The notes under the pieces are model-generated. The model did not search any database, was not told the DNA's origin, and saw nothing but the letters and a program-made list of their open reading frames with translations. A DNA stretch of 19,476 nt from F-183 sp036502165 (GTDB taxonomy: Bacteria; Acidobacteriota; Terriglobia; Bryobacterales; Bryobacteraceae): assembly GCA_036502165.1 (NCBI GenBank), contig DASXZC010000686.1:1-19476 (forward strand), given 5' to 3'. This document shows positions 7,636 to 15,148 of this stretch, one piece after another. A program made the translations under genes and the position numbers. Position 1 is the stretch's first letter. Each line of letters starts with the position of its first letter.

Positions 7636-8073
7636 ATGCTCTCTGCGGTTTTACTGGCGCTGACTATGTCGGCGTCGATCGGCAGTCATGTTTCCTATGT
7701 CGGTGGTACCCGGGCGGATCTATCTCAGGGATGCTCCGGGATGATTGATGCGAGTGACGAGAGCTACCTCGTGTTCTTCTCGCGGAACAGCAACTTCCGT
7801 GTTCCTTATGAAAAGGTGAACCTGCTCGAGTACGGGCAGAACGTCAGCCGCAGGTACGTCCTCGCGCTGGCGATCTCGCCGATGTTCTTCATGGCGAAGA
7901 AACGCCGGCACTTCCTCACGATCGGCTACCAGGATGAGGACGGCAAGCAGCAGGCCGTGCTGTTCCAGGTCGAGAAGTCGGATATCCGAGCGGTACTGGT
8001 GACGCTCGAGGCGCGGACGGGCCGGCGCGTCGAGTACCAGGATGACGAGGCGCGCAAGGCGCCGAAGGGGTGA
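7636..8073 (+). CDS. Small exported protein of unknown function (145 aa)
   Basis: The protein begins with a hydrophobic, signal-like segment (MLSAVLLALTMSASIGS) followed by a compact mostly beta domain. Visible marks are YVGGT near residues 21-25, a FFSRNSNFRVPYEKVNLLEYGQ segment in the middle, a basic KKRRHFLTIGYQDEDG turn, and EARTGRRVEYQDDEA at the C-terminus. From memory, similar proteins of about this size recur in acidobacterial genomes and look PH-domain-like, but I know of no assigned function. The start is set by the signal peptide and by CATAAT six bases upstream. The next gene begins nine bases after its stop on the same strand, so the two are probably co-transcribed. Localisation in the periplasm or membrane is inferred. 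Confidence 0.65.
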   Translation: MLSAVLLALTMSASIGSHVSYVGGTRADLSQGCSGMIDASDESYLVFFSRNSNFRVPYEKVNLLEYGQNVSRRYVLALAISPMFFMAKKRRHFLTIGYQDEDGKQQAVLFQVEKSDIRAVLVTLEARTGRRVEYQDDEARKAPKG

Positions 8074-8082
8074 CGGTTCATC

Positions 8083-8748
8083 ATGTTGAGCGTACTTTTG
8101 GTCTCAATTCTCGCAGCGGATTCGACTCCTCCATCCCAGGCACCGGCTCGCGCGAAGGTGGAAATCGAAGGCAAGGCGGATCCGAAACCGGCGAAGCCGA
8201 AAAGTCCGCCACCCGAGGAGGCCGAGCCTGAGGACCTGACTTCGGTCAGACGCGTGTACGTCGACAAGTTCGGTGGCGGAGCGACATCCGACCTGTTGCG
8301 CGAAATGGTGATCAGCAGCCTGCAGAACTCGCGCTTGTTCAAGGTCACGGAGAAGGAAGAAAACGCCGACGCCGTGCTCAAGGGATCGGCGGAAGCGGAT
8401 ACGTTCCGGGATATCCATATCTCAAGCGAGACGACCAATCTGCATAATGGGGGCTCGCGGACGAACAGCCGATCGGTGTCCGGTCCATTTTCGACCCACG
8501 ATACCGAATCGGCCGCGAACAACTCGGGGACTAGCGAGAGCTCGTCCTCTCATACGGAGGAGCGGCAGCACGAGGCGTCCGCGGCGGTGCGGCTGGTACT
8601 GAAAAACGGCGACGTCGTCTGGTCGACCACGCAGGAAAGCCTGGGAGCCAAGTTCCGCGGCGCCAGCGCGGATGTCGCCGACAAGATTACGAGGCAGCTT
8701 GTCCTCGATTGGCAGAAAGCCAAACGGGCGAAGGTGGAGGAGCCGTGA
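8083..8748 (+). CDS. Exported low-complexity protein with a CsgG/TolB-like alpha/beta segment (221 aa)
   Basis: An N-terminal hydrophobic stretch (MLSVLLVSILAAD) is followed by a Pro/Lys/Glu-rich spacer (about 15-52). Residues 55-105 read VRRVYVDKFGGGATSD, LLREMVISSLQNSRLFKV and a strand ADAVLKGSA. This resembles the fold start of outer-membrane-associated proteins that sum up many short-lived partners, such as CsgG or TolB N-domains; that resemblance is a guess from pattern. A Ser/Asn/Thr/His-rich disordered stretch (about 114-165) splits the domain, and the chain resumes with AAVRLVLKNGDVVWSTTQES, another strand pair, and an amphipathic C-terminal helix. It lies nine bases downstream of 7636-8073 in a likely operon. 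It ends six bases from the stop of the convergent HExxH gene. Function unknown. Confidence 0.6.
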   Translation: MLSVLLVSILAADSTPPSQAPARAKVEIEGKADPKPAKPKSPPPEEAEPEDLTSVRRVYVDKFGGGATSDLLREMVISSLQNSRLFKVTEKEENADAVLKGSAEADTFRDIHISSETTNLHNGGSRTNSRSVSGPFSTHDTESAANNSGTSESSSSHTEERQHEASAAVRLVLKNGDVVWSTTQESLGAKFRGASADVADKITRQLVLDWQKAKRAKVEEP

Positions 8749-8754
8749 CTCCGG

Positions 8755-9381
8755 CTATTCTTCTGCGAAGCGGAAATGCGGGGCGATCAGTTGCTCGCCA
8801 GTCAGGCTCGCCTTCGCCAGTCCTTGATGTTGATGCTGCCGGGTCTGATTCAGGATGTGATAGAGCTCGTGCGACAACACGCGTCCGAGGGCGCGTCCGA
8901 AGAGGGACTCGGCGAATCGGCGCTGATCCACTTGCATAGCGGACTCGACGGATCGCTCGACCCGGTTGCAGAGGACGGAACTGAAGGGCTGAACGTGACC
9001 ATCGACAGTCGAGCTGTAAGCGAAGGGACCGGGGGACTGCGGACCCCGCTCGTCAATCAGGAAAGCATGCGATGCCAACCACTCGTCGGGACGAACACGG
9101 CAGTCGCCTTTGAAGTGAACGACAACAAGATCCTCAAAGGAGTCGCCTGGATGGATGGATTCGATCGGACGCCAGTCAAGCTTGACCGATTCGGAACGCC
9201 AGATCTCGGCGAGCTCCGATTGCAGGGCGGCGACTACTTGCGGTTCCGCCTTCGACTCGTCAAAGGCGACGACGAGCGTGACCGTTTTGGGCTGCGCCGG
9301 GGTCTCGCCACGCACCGTAAAGGGCAGGGCACCTGTTCCTAAGAAGGCTAAAATAATGCGAGCACGATCCAGACGCGACAT
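8755..9381 (-). CDS. Exported protein with a zinc-metalloprotease-type HELYH motif (208 aa)
   Basis: The product has a basic N-terminus and hydrophobic stretch (MSRLDRARIILAFLGTGALPF) with likely cleavage after residue 25 or so, then a beta-rich region and near the C-terminus the motif HELYH at 171-175, inside LSHELYHILNQTRQHQHQG. HExxH is the zinc-binding and catalytic signature of many metallopeptidases; the next histidines at 183 and 185 do not fit metzincin spacing. A downstream acid ligand cannot be assigned. The two cysteines (94 and 138) could form a disulfide in the periplasm. I choose ATG 9381, not the longer open frame to 9672, because the signal peptide starts here and AGAGG precedes it. 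It is convergent with the 7636-8748 pair, whose products are also exported; a shared role is only a possibility. Confidence 0.7.
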   Translation of the reverse strand: MSRLDRARIILAFLGTGALPFTVRGETPAQPKTVTLVVAFDESKAEPQVVAALQSELAEIWRSESVKLDWRPIESIHPGDSFEDLVVVHFKGDCRVRPDEWLASHAFLIDERGPQSPGPFAYSSTVDGHVQPFSSVLCNRVERSVESAMQVDQRRFAESLFGRALGRVLSHELYHILNQTRQHQHQGLAKASLTGEQLIAPHFRFAEE

Positions 9382-9508
9382 AGCGACTCGACCTCTTTTT
9401 GTAGAGCTTTCAAATCCTACATTGGTTACATCGGCCGATTTGATCGACGTCTGGAACCGATTATGTGGGGAAATTCCGGGACACTTGCGGGTGGAGGAGC
9501 ATCCCGGT

Positions 9509-10729
9509 CTAGAACGGAAGGATCTCCTCCCGCTGGATGTCGAAATCGATCCGGCGTTTCTGCATGTAGGCGATGTTGCCCAGATGCGACGCCTGCGCGG
9601 AGCGGGCTCCGATGAGGACGTCCCCGTTCGGCTTCTTGCGGGAAACGACGCAGTCGAGGAAGTTCTTGACATGCTCGATGGTCAAGACATCCTGGCGTCC
9701 TGTGACCTTGAACTCATCCGCCGGGCCGCCGCCGACCGGTTTGAAACTGTAGCCTCCGCGATCGATGAAGAGCTTGCCCTTGGTGCCGCAGAATTCGATC
9801 CCATAACCAGTGATTCCCGGGACCAGCGTCGCTTCGAAAGTCGCGGTATATTCCCCGGGATACTCGAGCAGGACGTTGATCGTGTCGGGCGCGGTGCGTC
9901 CATCTTTGTATGCGTAGATGCCGCCGCTCGAGACCGCATTGCTCGGCACGTCATAGCCCATGTACATGTGGACGACGTCGATCCAGTGCGTAAACAGATC
10001 GGTCACCTGCCCGCCGCCGAAGTCGAGATACGCGCGCCAGTTCCAGTATTGCTGCGGATCGTAGTCGCGCCACTTCAAGGGTCCGAGGAAGCGGGCCCAA
10101 TTGAGATTCGACGGAAGCTGCTGCATCGACGCGGGGGCTTTCCGCAAATGATAAGTGTTGCCATGCCACCAGGTGCGGCAGAGCGTGATTTTGCCGAGAA
10201 GTCCGCCGTCGACGAATTTCTGCTTGGCTGCGATGTAGTGGATCCCCGAGCGCTGCTGCATGCCGACCTGGCAGACCCGCTCGTTGATGCGGGCGGCTTT
10301 GACGATCGCCGGCCCTTCCTCAATCTTGAGCGTCAACGGCTTTTCGCAGTAGACGTCCTTGCCCGCGTTGAGAGCATCGATCGCGCAGCCGGCGTGCCAG
10401 TGATCCGGGGTCGCGATCAGGACGGCGTCGACGTTCTTGCTCTCGAGCAGCTTTCGATGGTCACCGAATTCGGCGGCCTTCGGAGCTTCTTGTTTGGCCT
10501 TCGCCATGTTGTCGCCGAAGATATCGCACACCGCGTTGACATCGACGCGATCGGTGCGAATGAACTGGCTCAGTACGAATCGTCCGCGCTCGCCACAGCC
10601 AATCAAGCCCATCTGGATACGGTCGTTCGCGCCCAGGATCCGCGAATAAGAAGCGGCGGCGATGGCCGTGGCGGCAGCGGTCTTGGCTCCGCGAAACAGG
10701 TCGCGGCGGCCGATCGTTTGGTCAGACAT
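9509..10729 (-). CDS. Tat-exported Gfo/Idh/MocA-family NAD(P)-dependent oxidoreductase
   Basis: The 406-residue enzyme begins with a twin-arginine signal (RRDLFRGAKTAAATAIAAAS, residues 8-27), so it is folded with its cofactor and exported. The Rossmann domain follows: GLIGCGERG with GxGxxG at 44-49, ATPDHWH at 107-113 and the family hallmark CEKPLT at 128-133, where the lysine is the usual catalytic residue. The C-terminal alpha/beta half includes GGGQVTDLFTHWIDV, typical of the sugar/inositol dehydrogenase fold. Members oxidise, reduce or rearrange sugars and their derivatives; Tat-exported ones are abundant in acidobacteria and planctomycetes. The substrate is unknown. ATG 10729 is preferred over an open frame to 10789 because TATAAT lies seven bases upstream and the Tat signal begins there. 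The neighbouring esterase at 11340 may also act on glycans. Confidence 0.9.
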   Translation of the reverse strand: MSDQTIGRRDLFRGAKTAAATAIAAASYSRILGANDRIQMGLIGCGERGRFVLSQFIRTDRVDVNAVCDIFGDNMAKAKQEAPKAAEFGDHRKLLESKNVDAVLIATPDHWHAGCAIDALNAGKDVYCEKPLTLKIEEGPAIVKAARINERVCQVGMQQRSGIHYIAAKQKFVDGGLLGKITLCRTWWHGNTYHLRKAPASMQQLPSNLNWARFLGPLKWRDYDPQQYWNWRAYLDFGGGQVTDLFTHWIDVVHMYMGYDVPSNAVSSGGIYAYKDGRTAPDTINVLLEYPGEYTATFEATLVPGITGYGIEFCGTKGKLFIDRGGYSFKPVGGGPADEFKVTGRQDVLTIEHVKNFLDCVVSRKKPNGDVLIGARSAQASHLGNIAYMQKRRIDFDIQREEILPF

Positions 10730-10736
10730 GTCCCGA

Positions 10737-10745
10737 ATTATATCA
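10737..10745 (-). promoter_or_regulatory. Extended -10 (TGATATAAT), likely leaderless promoter of the Gfo/Idh/MocA gene
   Basis: On the minus strand TG-A-TATAAT is a perfect extended -10. TATAAT ends seven bases before ATG 10729, so transcription would begin at the start codon. An extended -10 explains the lack of a good -35. The 62-base divergent gap to the BON gene leaves little room for other elements. Confidence 0.55.
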
Positions 10746-10791
10746 GCCGCGGGATTTTCAATTGAGACGGAAACCCCGCAAGGAGTCACTT

Positions 10792-11223
10792 ATGTTTCGA
10801 GCTGCAACACTGCTCATGTCGGCGCTGTTATTGACCGGCGGCGGCGCGAGCCGCTTGTATGCCGGGAGCAATTCGAGCGTCAACCGGGCTGCCATGTCCG
10901 GACTATCCGACGCTCAGATTGAGCACGACATACGCGCGAGACTGGCGCGATCGCCTAAGATTTCACTCGATCATTTCACCGTCAAGGTGCAAGGCGGCAT
11001 CGCGACCTTCGAGGGCAAGACGAACGTCATTCAACATAAAGGAGTCGCGACGCGGATGGCGAAGTCCGCTGGGGCGAAGATGGTCGTGAATAACATCCAG
11101 ATCTCCGACGCGGCGCGCAAACAGGCGGCCGACCGGCTGGCTGAAGGACGCAAAAAAGCCGCTGTCGTAAAGCCGGCTAGCACGGCCTCGAGTACTGGTA
11201 CCACTGTTGCATCGGGCCATTAA
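10792..11223 (+). CDS. Periplasmic BON-domain protein (143 aa)
   Basis: After a signal peptide (MFRAATLLMSALLLTGGGAS, cut near residue 24) lies one BON domain, about residues 40-106: LSDAQIEHDIRARLARSP, then DHFTVKVQGGIATFEGKT with the conserved Gly-Gly turn, and VATRMAKSAGAKMVVNNIQI. BON domains (OsmY, Kbp and others) are thought to bind membranes or ligands and help envelope stability. One copy is present here, followed by a Lys/Ala/Thr/Ser-rich tail (119-143) that may be a flexible linker. ATG 10792 is chosen over an in-frame start 30 bases upstream because AAGGAG (10780-10785) sits six bases before it. Stress response is a reasonable but untested role. Confidence 0.85.
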   Translation: MFRAATLLMSALLLTGGGASRLYAGSNSSVNRAAMSGLSDAQIEHDIRARLARSPKISLDHFTVKVQGGIATFEGKTNVIQHKGVATRMAKSAGAKMVVNNIQISDAARKQAADRLAEGRKKAAVVKPASTASSTGTTVASGH

Positions 11224-11339
11224 TGCCGATAGCTAGCCCGGAATGGTCGAGTCTTCGAGTTTGGCGTTGGCGAAGGTGCGAACGAGGGCAGTACATCGCC
11301 GCATCCGGCAGGTGATAAGATTCGAATTCTGGAGGTGGC

Positions 11340-12908
11340 GTGGCTCGCTCGCGTAGAACCGTAAGTTCTTTCAATTGTTGGATCCCGATCCTGGCACTGG
11401 TGGCGTCTGGCGGCCGAACGTTGTCCGCCGCGCAAACGCAGGCCGCTCAGGGTGACGATCTCAAGATCACTTCCGGATTGGTCCAGTACCAAGTCCTGCA
11501 GCGCGATGAGCGCGGCGCCGGCACGGCCGAGTTGGCTGGTACTGCAGCCGCGAAGCTCAACAACCGGTACTTGGAAGCCAGAGTCACGAAAGCCGGCACG
11601 GAAATTCGTGGATGGTCGCCGGTGACTCAGGTCAAAGGCGGCAAATGGTCCGGGCAGGTTCCGAACATTCCGACCGGTGGACCGTACACGTTCGAATTCC
11701 GGATTACCTGGGCTAAGGGACAAACCGCCACGGCGTCCATCGGGGATATCCTCGTCGGCGACCTGTGGGTGTTGGCCGGGCAATCGAACATGGAAGGCGT
11801 CGGGAACCTCGAGGATCTGACGCCGCCGATCAGTGAGGTCCACTCGTTCGATATGGCGGATCTCTGGGTCATCGCGAAGGATCCGCTGCACACGATGCCG
11901 TCGGCGGTCGACAAGGTCCACTGGTCGAAGAATCAGGCCGGGCAGCCCGAGAGGCTCACAGGCGATGCGCTCGAGAAGTTCGTCGCCAATCGCAAGAAGG
12001 GCGCCGGTCCCGGGCTGCCGTTCGCGATCGAAATGTATCGCCGGACCGCTATTCCAATCGGATTGATTCCCTGTGCGCACGGCGGAACTTCAATGGATCA
12101 ATGGAGCCCTTCACTCAAAGCAGAGGGCGGCGGATCGCTCTATGGTTCAACCATCCGGCGGATCGTGGCAGTGGGAGGCAAGATCAAGGGGATCCTGTGG
12201 TATCAGGGCGAAGCCGATGCAAGCGCGCAACTCGCGCCTGTGTATCAGGGGAAGTTTGAAGCATTGATCCAGGCATTCCGCACGGACACGGGTCAAGCGG
12301 ATCTGCCGTTTTACTTCGTTCAGATTGGGCGGCACGTCAGCAACGGCGATCCGGTGTCATGGAACGCCGTGCAGGAAGCGGAGCGGCTGGTCGAACAGAA
12401 AGTTCCGCACACCGGAATGTCAGCGTCGATCGATGTGGAACTCGATGACGGGATTCACGTCAGCACTCCGGATCAGAAGCGGATCGGCCGGCGCCTCGCG
12501 GCGATGGCGGCTCACGATCTCTATGCGGAAAGTGCGAAGGAGAACGCGGCGGTCAAGCGCGGTCCGCGGCCGGTGTCGGCGAAATATGCGGATCATCGGA
12601 TCCGCGTGACGTTCACCGAGGTCAATGGCCAGATGGCGTCCGAAGGGCGGATCTCCGGCTTTGCCGTTGAGAATGCGGAAGGCCAGGCGCTGCCTGCCAT
12701 TTACAAGGCGCGATTCGCGGATGCAAATACGGTCGTCCTCTATGTGCAGGGTGAGCTGCCGCCGGGCGCGAAGTTGAAATATGGCCTGGGACGGAATCCC
12801 TATTGCAACGTGAGGGATACGCTCGATATGGCGCTCCCGGTGTTCGGGCCGGTGGCGATCGAAGGGATTCCGCCTTTGACCGCGGTGCCCGGCAAGCCCG
12901 GACAGTAG
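11340..12908 (+). CDS. Exported SGNH-hydrolase / sialate O-acetylesterase-like (SASA, DUF303) esterase
   Basis: The 522-residue product starts at a GTG preceded by GGAGG with four bases between. It carries an N-terminal signal (hydrophobic 11-30). The catalytic domain runs from about 140 to 390. The nucleophile motif is GQSNMEG (147-153), Ser149. The block around 283-292 (GILWYQGEAD) is the conserved QGE signature, and DGIH (370-373) provides the Asp-His pair. These are the marks of the SASA family, which removes acetyl groups from sialic acids or from plant cell-wall polysaccharides such as acetyl-xylan; no sialic acid genes are nearby, so a plant or microbial polysaccharide is more likely. 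The C-terminal 400-505 region looks like a beta-sandwich. The 116 bases upstream hold no other gene or structure that I see. Confidence 0.87.
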   Translation: MARSRRTVSSFNCWIPILALVASGGRTLSAAQTQAAQGDDLKITSGLVQYQVLQRDERGAGTAELAGTAAAKLNNRYLEARVTKAGTEIRGWSPVTQVKGGKWSGQVPNIPTGGPYTFEFRITWAKGQTATASIGDILVGDLWVLAGQSNMEGVGNLEDLTPPISEVHSFDMADLWVIAKDPLHTMPSAVDKVHWSKNQAGQPERLTGDALEKFVANRKKGAGPGLPFAIEMYRRTAIPIGLIPCAHGGTSMDQWSPSLKAEGGGSLYGSTIRRIVAVGGKIKGILWYQGEADASAQLAPVYQGKFEALIQAFRTDTGQADLPFYFVQIGRHVSNGDPVSWNAVQEAERLVEQKVPHTGMSASIDVELDDGIHVSTPDQKRIGRRLAAMAAHDLYAESAKENAAVKRGPRPVSAKYADHRIRVTFTEVNGQMASEGRISGFAVENAEGQALPAIYKARFADANTVVLYVQGELPPGAKLKYGLGRNPYCNVRDTLDMALPVFGPVAIEGIPPLTAVPGKPGQ

Positions 12909-12912
12909 ATAC

Positions 12913-12925
12913 TTGACACTGTCAA
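12913..12925. promoter_or_regulatory. Palindromic operator 1 of the MarR-GNAT gene (TTGACA-C-TGTCAA)
   Basis: TTGACA, C and TGTCAA form a perfect 13-base palindrome with a single central base. It starts four bases after the stop of the esterase gene. It has the size and symmetry of a dimer site for a winged-helix MarR repressor, and the first half (TTGACA) is also a perfect -35 hexamer. Confidence 0.6.
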
Positions 12926-12933
12926 TGAATTAA

Positions 12934-12946
12934 TTGACACTATCAA
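12934..12946. promoter_or_regulatory. Palindromic operator 2 of the MarR-GNAT gene (TTGACA-C-TATCAA)
   Basis: The second copy differs from operator 1 by one base. The starts are 21 bases apart, two helical turns, so both sites face the same side of the DNA. It ends three bases before ATG 12950. In addition, TACTTGA at 12910-12916 mirrors TCAAGTA at 12943-12949, so the whole 40-base array is a larger imperfect dyad. Confidence 0.55.
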
Positions 12947-12949
12947 GTA

Positions 12950-13867
12950 ATGGCAACCGGCTCAGTTCCCGCTGTCCGCGCATTCAATCGTTTCTACACG
13001 CGCAAGATCGGGATCCTCGAAGAGGGCTTGCTGCAGACGCGCTTCTCGCTGGTGGAGGTGCGCGTGCTCTATGAACTCGCCCATCGCGATCAGTCGACAG
13101 CGGCGGCGCTCGCGGCTGAGCTCGGACTCGATCCAGGATATTTGAGCAGGATCCTCAGCCGGTTCAAAGGACTCGGCTACATCAGCCGCAAACCCTCGCC
13201 TGAGGACGGCCGCCAAAGCCTGCTGTCCCTGACTGCGAAGGGCCGCACGGAATTCGCGAAGCTCGACGTACGTCAGAACCACGAGGTCGAGGAACTGCTT
13301 GAGCCGCTCTCCGATGCCGAGCGGACCGAGCTCACCGCCGCGATGGGAACGGTAGAGCGGCTGCTCAATCCAACGAGCACGCAGGATCCCTTTATTTTGC
13401 GAGGTCCTCGAGTCGGCGACATGGGCCTGGTCGTCGCACAGCAGGCGCTGCTCTATCAGCGCGAGTACGGATGGGACGAGCGGTTCGAGGCGCTACTCGC
13501 GAAGATCGCGGGGCAGTTCATTGACGAGTTCGATCCTAAGCGAGAGAAATGCTGGATCGCCGAGCGGGGCGGGGAAGTCGTCGGCGCGATATTCCTCGTG
13601 AAGACGGAGGATCCGAAGGTCGCGAAGCTGCGGATGCTGTACGTCAATCCGTCGGTCCGCGGGTTGGGGATCGGCAATCGTTTGGTCGAGGAATGCATCC
13701 GCTTTGCGCGCGATTGCAAATACCGCAAGATCACTCTGTGGACGCAAAGCATCCTCGTCGGGGCGCGCCGGATTTATGAACGGAACGGGTTCAAACTGGT
13801 GAAATCGTGGCCGTATCGGGACATTGGGCACGACCTGATCAGTGAGACTTGGGAACTGGAACTGTGA
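12950..13867 (+). CDS. MarR-family regulator fused to a GNAT N-acetyltransferase
   Basis: Residues 10-140 form a MarR winged helix-turn-helix: dimer helices, HTH about 50-72 (ALAAELGLDPGYLSRILSRF), wing GYISRKPSPEDGRQS, then LLSLTAKGR and a C-terminal dimer helix. Residues 151-305 are a GNAT acetyltransferase domain, with a strand GEVVGAIFLVK, LRMLYVNPSVRGLGIGNRL containing the acetyl-CoA loop RGLGIG (237-242), and WTQSILVGARRIYERNGF. MarR-GNAT fusions are known in bacteria; substrate and ligand are not established here. Autoregulation is likely because two TTGACAC(T)RTCAA operators lie within 40 bases upstream. ATG 12950 has no Shine-Dalgarno. It is transcribed 41 bases after the esterase, but the operator array suggests its own promoter. 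Confidence 0.85.
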   Translation: MATGSVPAVRAFNRFYTRKIGILEEGLLQTRFSLVEVRVLYELAHRDQSTAAALAAELGLDPGYLSRILSRFKGLGYISRKPSPEDGRQSLLSLTAKGRTEFAKLDVRQNHEVEELLEPLSDAERTELTAAMGTVERLLNPTSTQDPFILRGPRVGDMGLVVAQQALLYQREYGWDERFEALLAKIAGQFIDEFDPKREKCWIAERGGEVVGAIFLVKTEDPKVAKLRMLYVNPSVRGLGIGNRLVEECIRFARDCKYRKITLWTQSILVGARRIYERNGFKLVKSWPYRDIGHDLISETWELEL

Positions 13868-13874
13868 GGATGTT

Positions 13875-13950
13875 TGGCGGCCCTAACGGGCTTCGAACCC
13901 GTGTTTAAGCCTTGAGAGGGCTCTGTCCTAGACCCCTAGACGATAGGGCC
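13875..13950 (-). tRNA. tRNA-Glu (anticodon CTC), CCA encoded
   Basis: The minus strand folds into a 76-base cloverleaf. The acceptor is GGCCCTA/TAGGGCC. The D arm pairs GTCT with GGAC, the anticodon stem is GAGCC/GGCTT, and the loop CTCTCAA gives anticodon CTC at 13916-13914. The T arm is ACGGG/CCCGT with the loop TTCGAAG. The discriminator G is followed by an encoded CCA. It aligns base by base with E. coli tRNA-Glu across the D and T arms. It reads GAG codons. It lies seven bases past the stop of the MarR-GNAT gene and 28 bases from the propeller gene, so it occupies the divergent gap between two opposite-strand genes. Confidence 0.95.
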
Positions 13951-13965
13951 GCAACACTCTTAATA

Positions 13966-13971
13966 TACAAT
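13966..13971 (+). promoter_or_regulatory. -10-like TACAAT, likely leaderless promoter of the propeller gene
   Basis: TACAAT lies seven bases before ATG 13979, with no Shine-Dalgarno sequence. The only upstream room for a promoter is 28 bases, because the tRNA gene begins at 13950. On the opposite strand, TATATT overlaps this box and could serve as the tRNA -10. Confidence 0.4.
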
Positions 13972-13978
13972 AGCGGCC

Positions 13979-15148
13979 ATGCGAAAAGCTATTTTGTCCG
14001 CGATTCTGCTGCTGCCGCTGGGGGCCTGGCTTCTCGCCGGAGCGGGCGGGGATCACGGACGGTCCGAGGAGATCCCGTTCCTCAAACACACGATCGATCT
14101 CGGCGCGAACGAGGCGTGCGCCTGGGCGGACATCAACGGCGACGGCAAGCTCGATATCGTGTCGGGCGAGAACTGGTACGAGGCTCCGAAGTTCAACAAG
14201 CGCCGCTTCCGCGACTTCGATTTCTGGGATAACTACATCGACGACTTCAGCGATTTGCCTCTCGATGTCGATGGCGACGGGCACATCGATATCGTGTCGG
14301 TCGGTTGGAATTCGAAGAAGATGGCTTGGTGGAAGAATCCTGGCAAGACCGGCGGGGCCTGGAAGGAAACGGTCATTGAAACTGGTTCGCCGATCGAATT
14401 TGCATTCCTCGTGGATCTCGACAACGACGGAAAGGCGCACGAAATTCTTCCGCAATTCGGGGATTCAAAAAAGCCGCTCGCCTGGTATGAGGCGCGGAAC
14501 GGGAAGTTTGAGAAGCACGTGGTGAGTCCGCAGAGTTATGGGCATGGAATCGGCGTTGGGGATGTAAATGGCGATGGGCGGGCGGACATCCTGACTCCGA
14601 GGGGATGGTTTGAGGCTCCGGCGGATCCGCGGACGGGTCTGTGGAACTTCCATAGGGACTGGGATTTCGGATCCGACGCGCTGGGATTCATGTACGTCTT
14701 CGACGTCAATGGGGACGGGCATCCCGACATCGTGACCAGCATGGCGCACAACTACGGCGTGTTCTGGATGGAGCACACCGCGGACGGCAAATGGGTCAAA
14801 CATATCATCGACGAAGCGTTCTCGCAGTCGCACGCGATGTCGATCGTCGATTGGAATGGAGACGGCAGGAAATCGCTGCTCACAGGCAAGCGGTTCATGG
14901 CTCACAACGGCCACGATCCGGGGGGCCGCGAGCCGTTGGGGCTCTTCTGGTACGAGTGGATCACGCCGCTTTCAGGAGCGAAACAATGGGCGCGGCACGT
15001 GATCGAGTACGGCACCCGGACGGGGTCGGGGATGCAGATTGCGGTCGCGGATTATGACAAGGATGGCGATCTGGATTTCGCGGTGGCAGGGAAGTCCGGG
15101 TTGTTCCTGTTCGAGAATCAGACGAGTCACATCAGCCATTCAAAATAG
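13979..15148 (+). CDS. Exported FG-GAP/VCBS beta-propeller protein with seven calcium-binding motifs
   Basis: The 389-residue protein has a signal peptide (MRKAILSAILLLPLGAWLLA) and a repeat array. D-x-(N/D)-x-D-G-type calcium loops occur at about residues 51, 96, 146, 195, 242, 291 and 358, each followed by a strand such as DIVSGENWYEAP or DIVTSMAHNYG. Seven near-regular units of 45-50 residues imply a seven-bladed integrin-type propeller (FG-GAP/VCBS). Similar exported proteins of planctomycetes and acidobacteria bind glycans or act as scaffolds; no enzyme motif is visible. ATG 13979 is the first start after the tRNA and has TACAAT seven bases upstream. Its last 22 bases overlap the tail of the convergent GNAT gene at 15127. 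Confidence 0.85.
   Translation: MRKAILSAILLLPLGAWLLAGAGGDHGRSEEIPFLKHTIDLGANEACAWADINGDGKLDIVSGENWYEAPKFNKRRFRDFDFWDNYIDDFSDLPLDVDGDGHIDIVSVGWNSKKMAWWKNPGKTGGAWKETVIETGSPIEFAFLVDLDNDGKAHEILPQFGDSKKPLAWYEARNGKFEKHVVSPQSYGHGIGVGDVNGDGRADILTPRGWFEAPADPRTGLWNFHRDWDFGSDALGFMYVFDVNGDGHPDIVTSMAHNYGVFWMEHTADGKWVKHIIDEAFSQSHAMSIVDWNGDGRKSLLTGKRFMAHNGHDPGGREPLGLFWYEWITPLSGAKQWARHVIEYGTRTGSGMQIAVADYDKDGDLDFAVAGKSGLFLFENQTSHISHSK

Noticed and set aside
8741..8756. Short hairpin AGCCG-TGACTC-CGGCT between the two convergent stops
   Set aside because: Five base pairs with no U-run in a region only six bases wide; too weak to call a terminator.
9155..10765. Open 536-codon frame on the plus strand
   Set aside because: It lies antisense to the Gfo/Idh/MocA gene and to most of the HELYH gene, both of which have strong family motifs. 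Its translation has no recognisable domain and is rich in Arg, Asp and Val, as expected for a GC-rich mirror frame.
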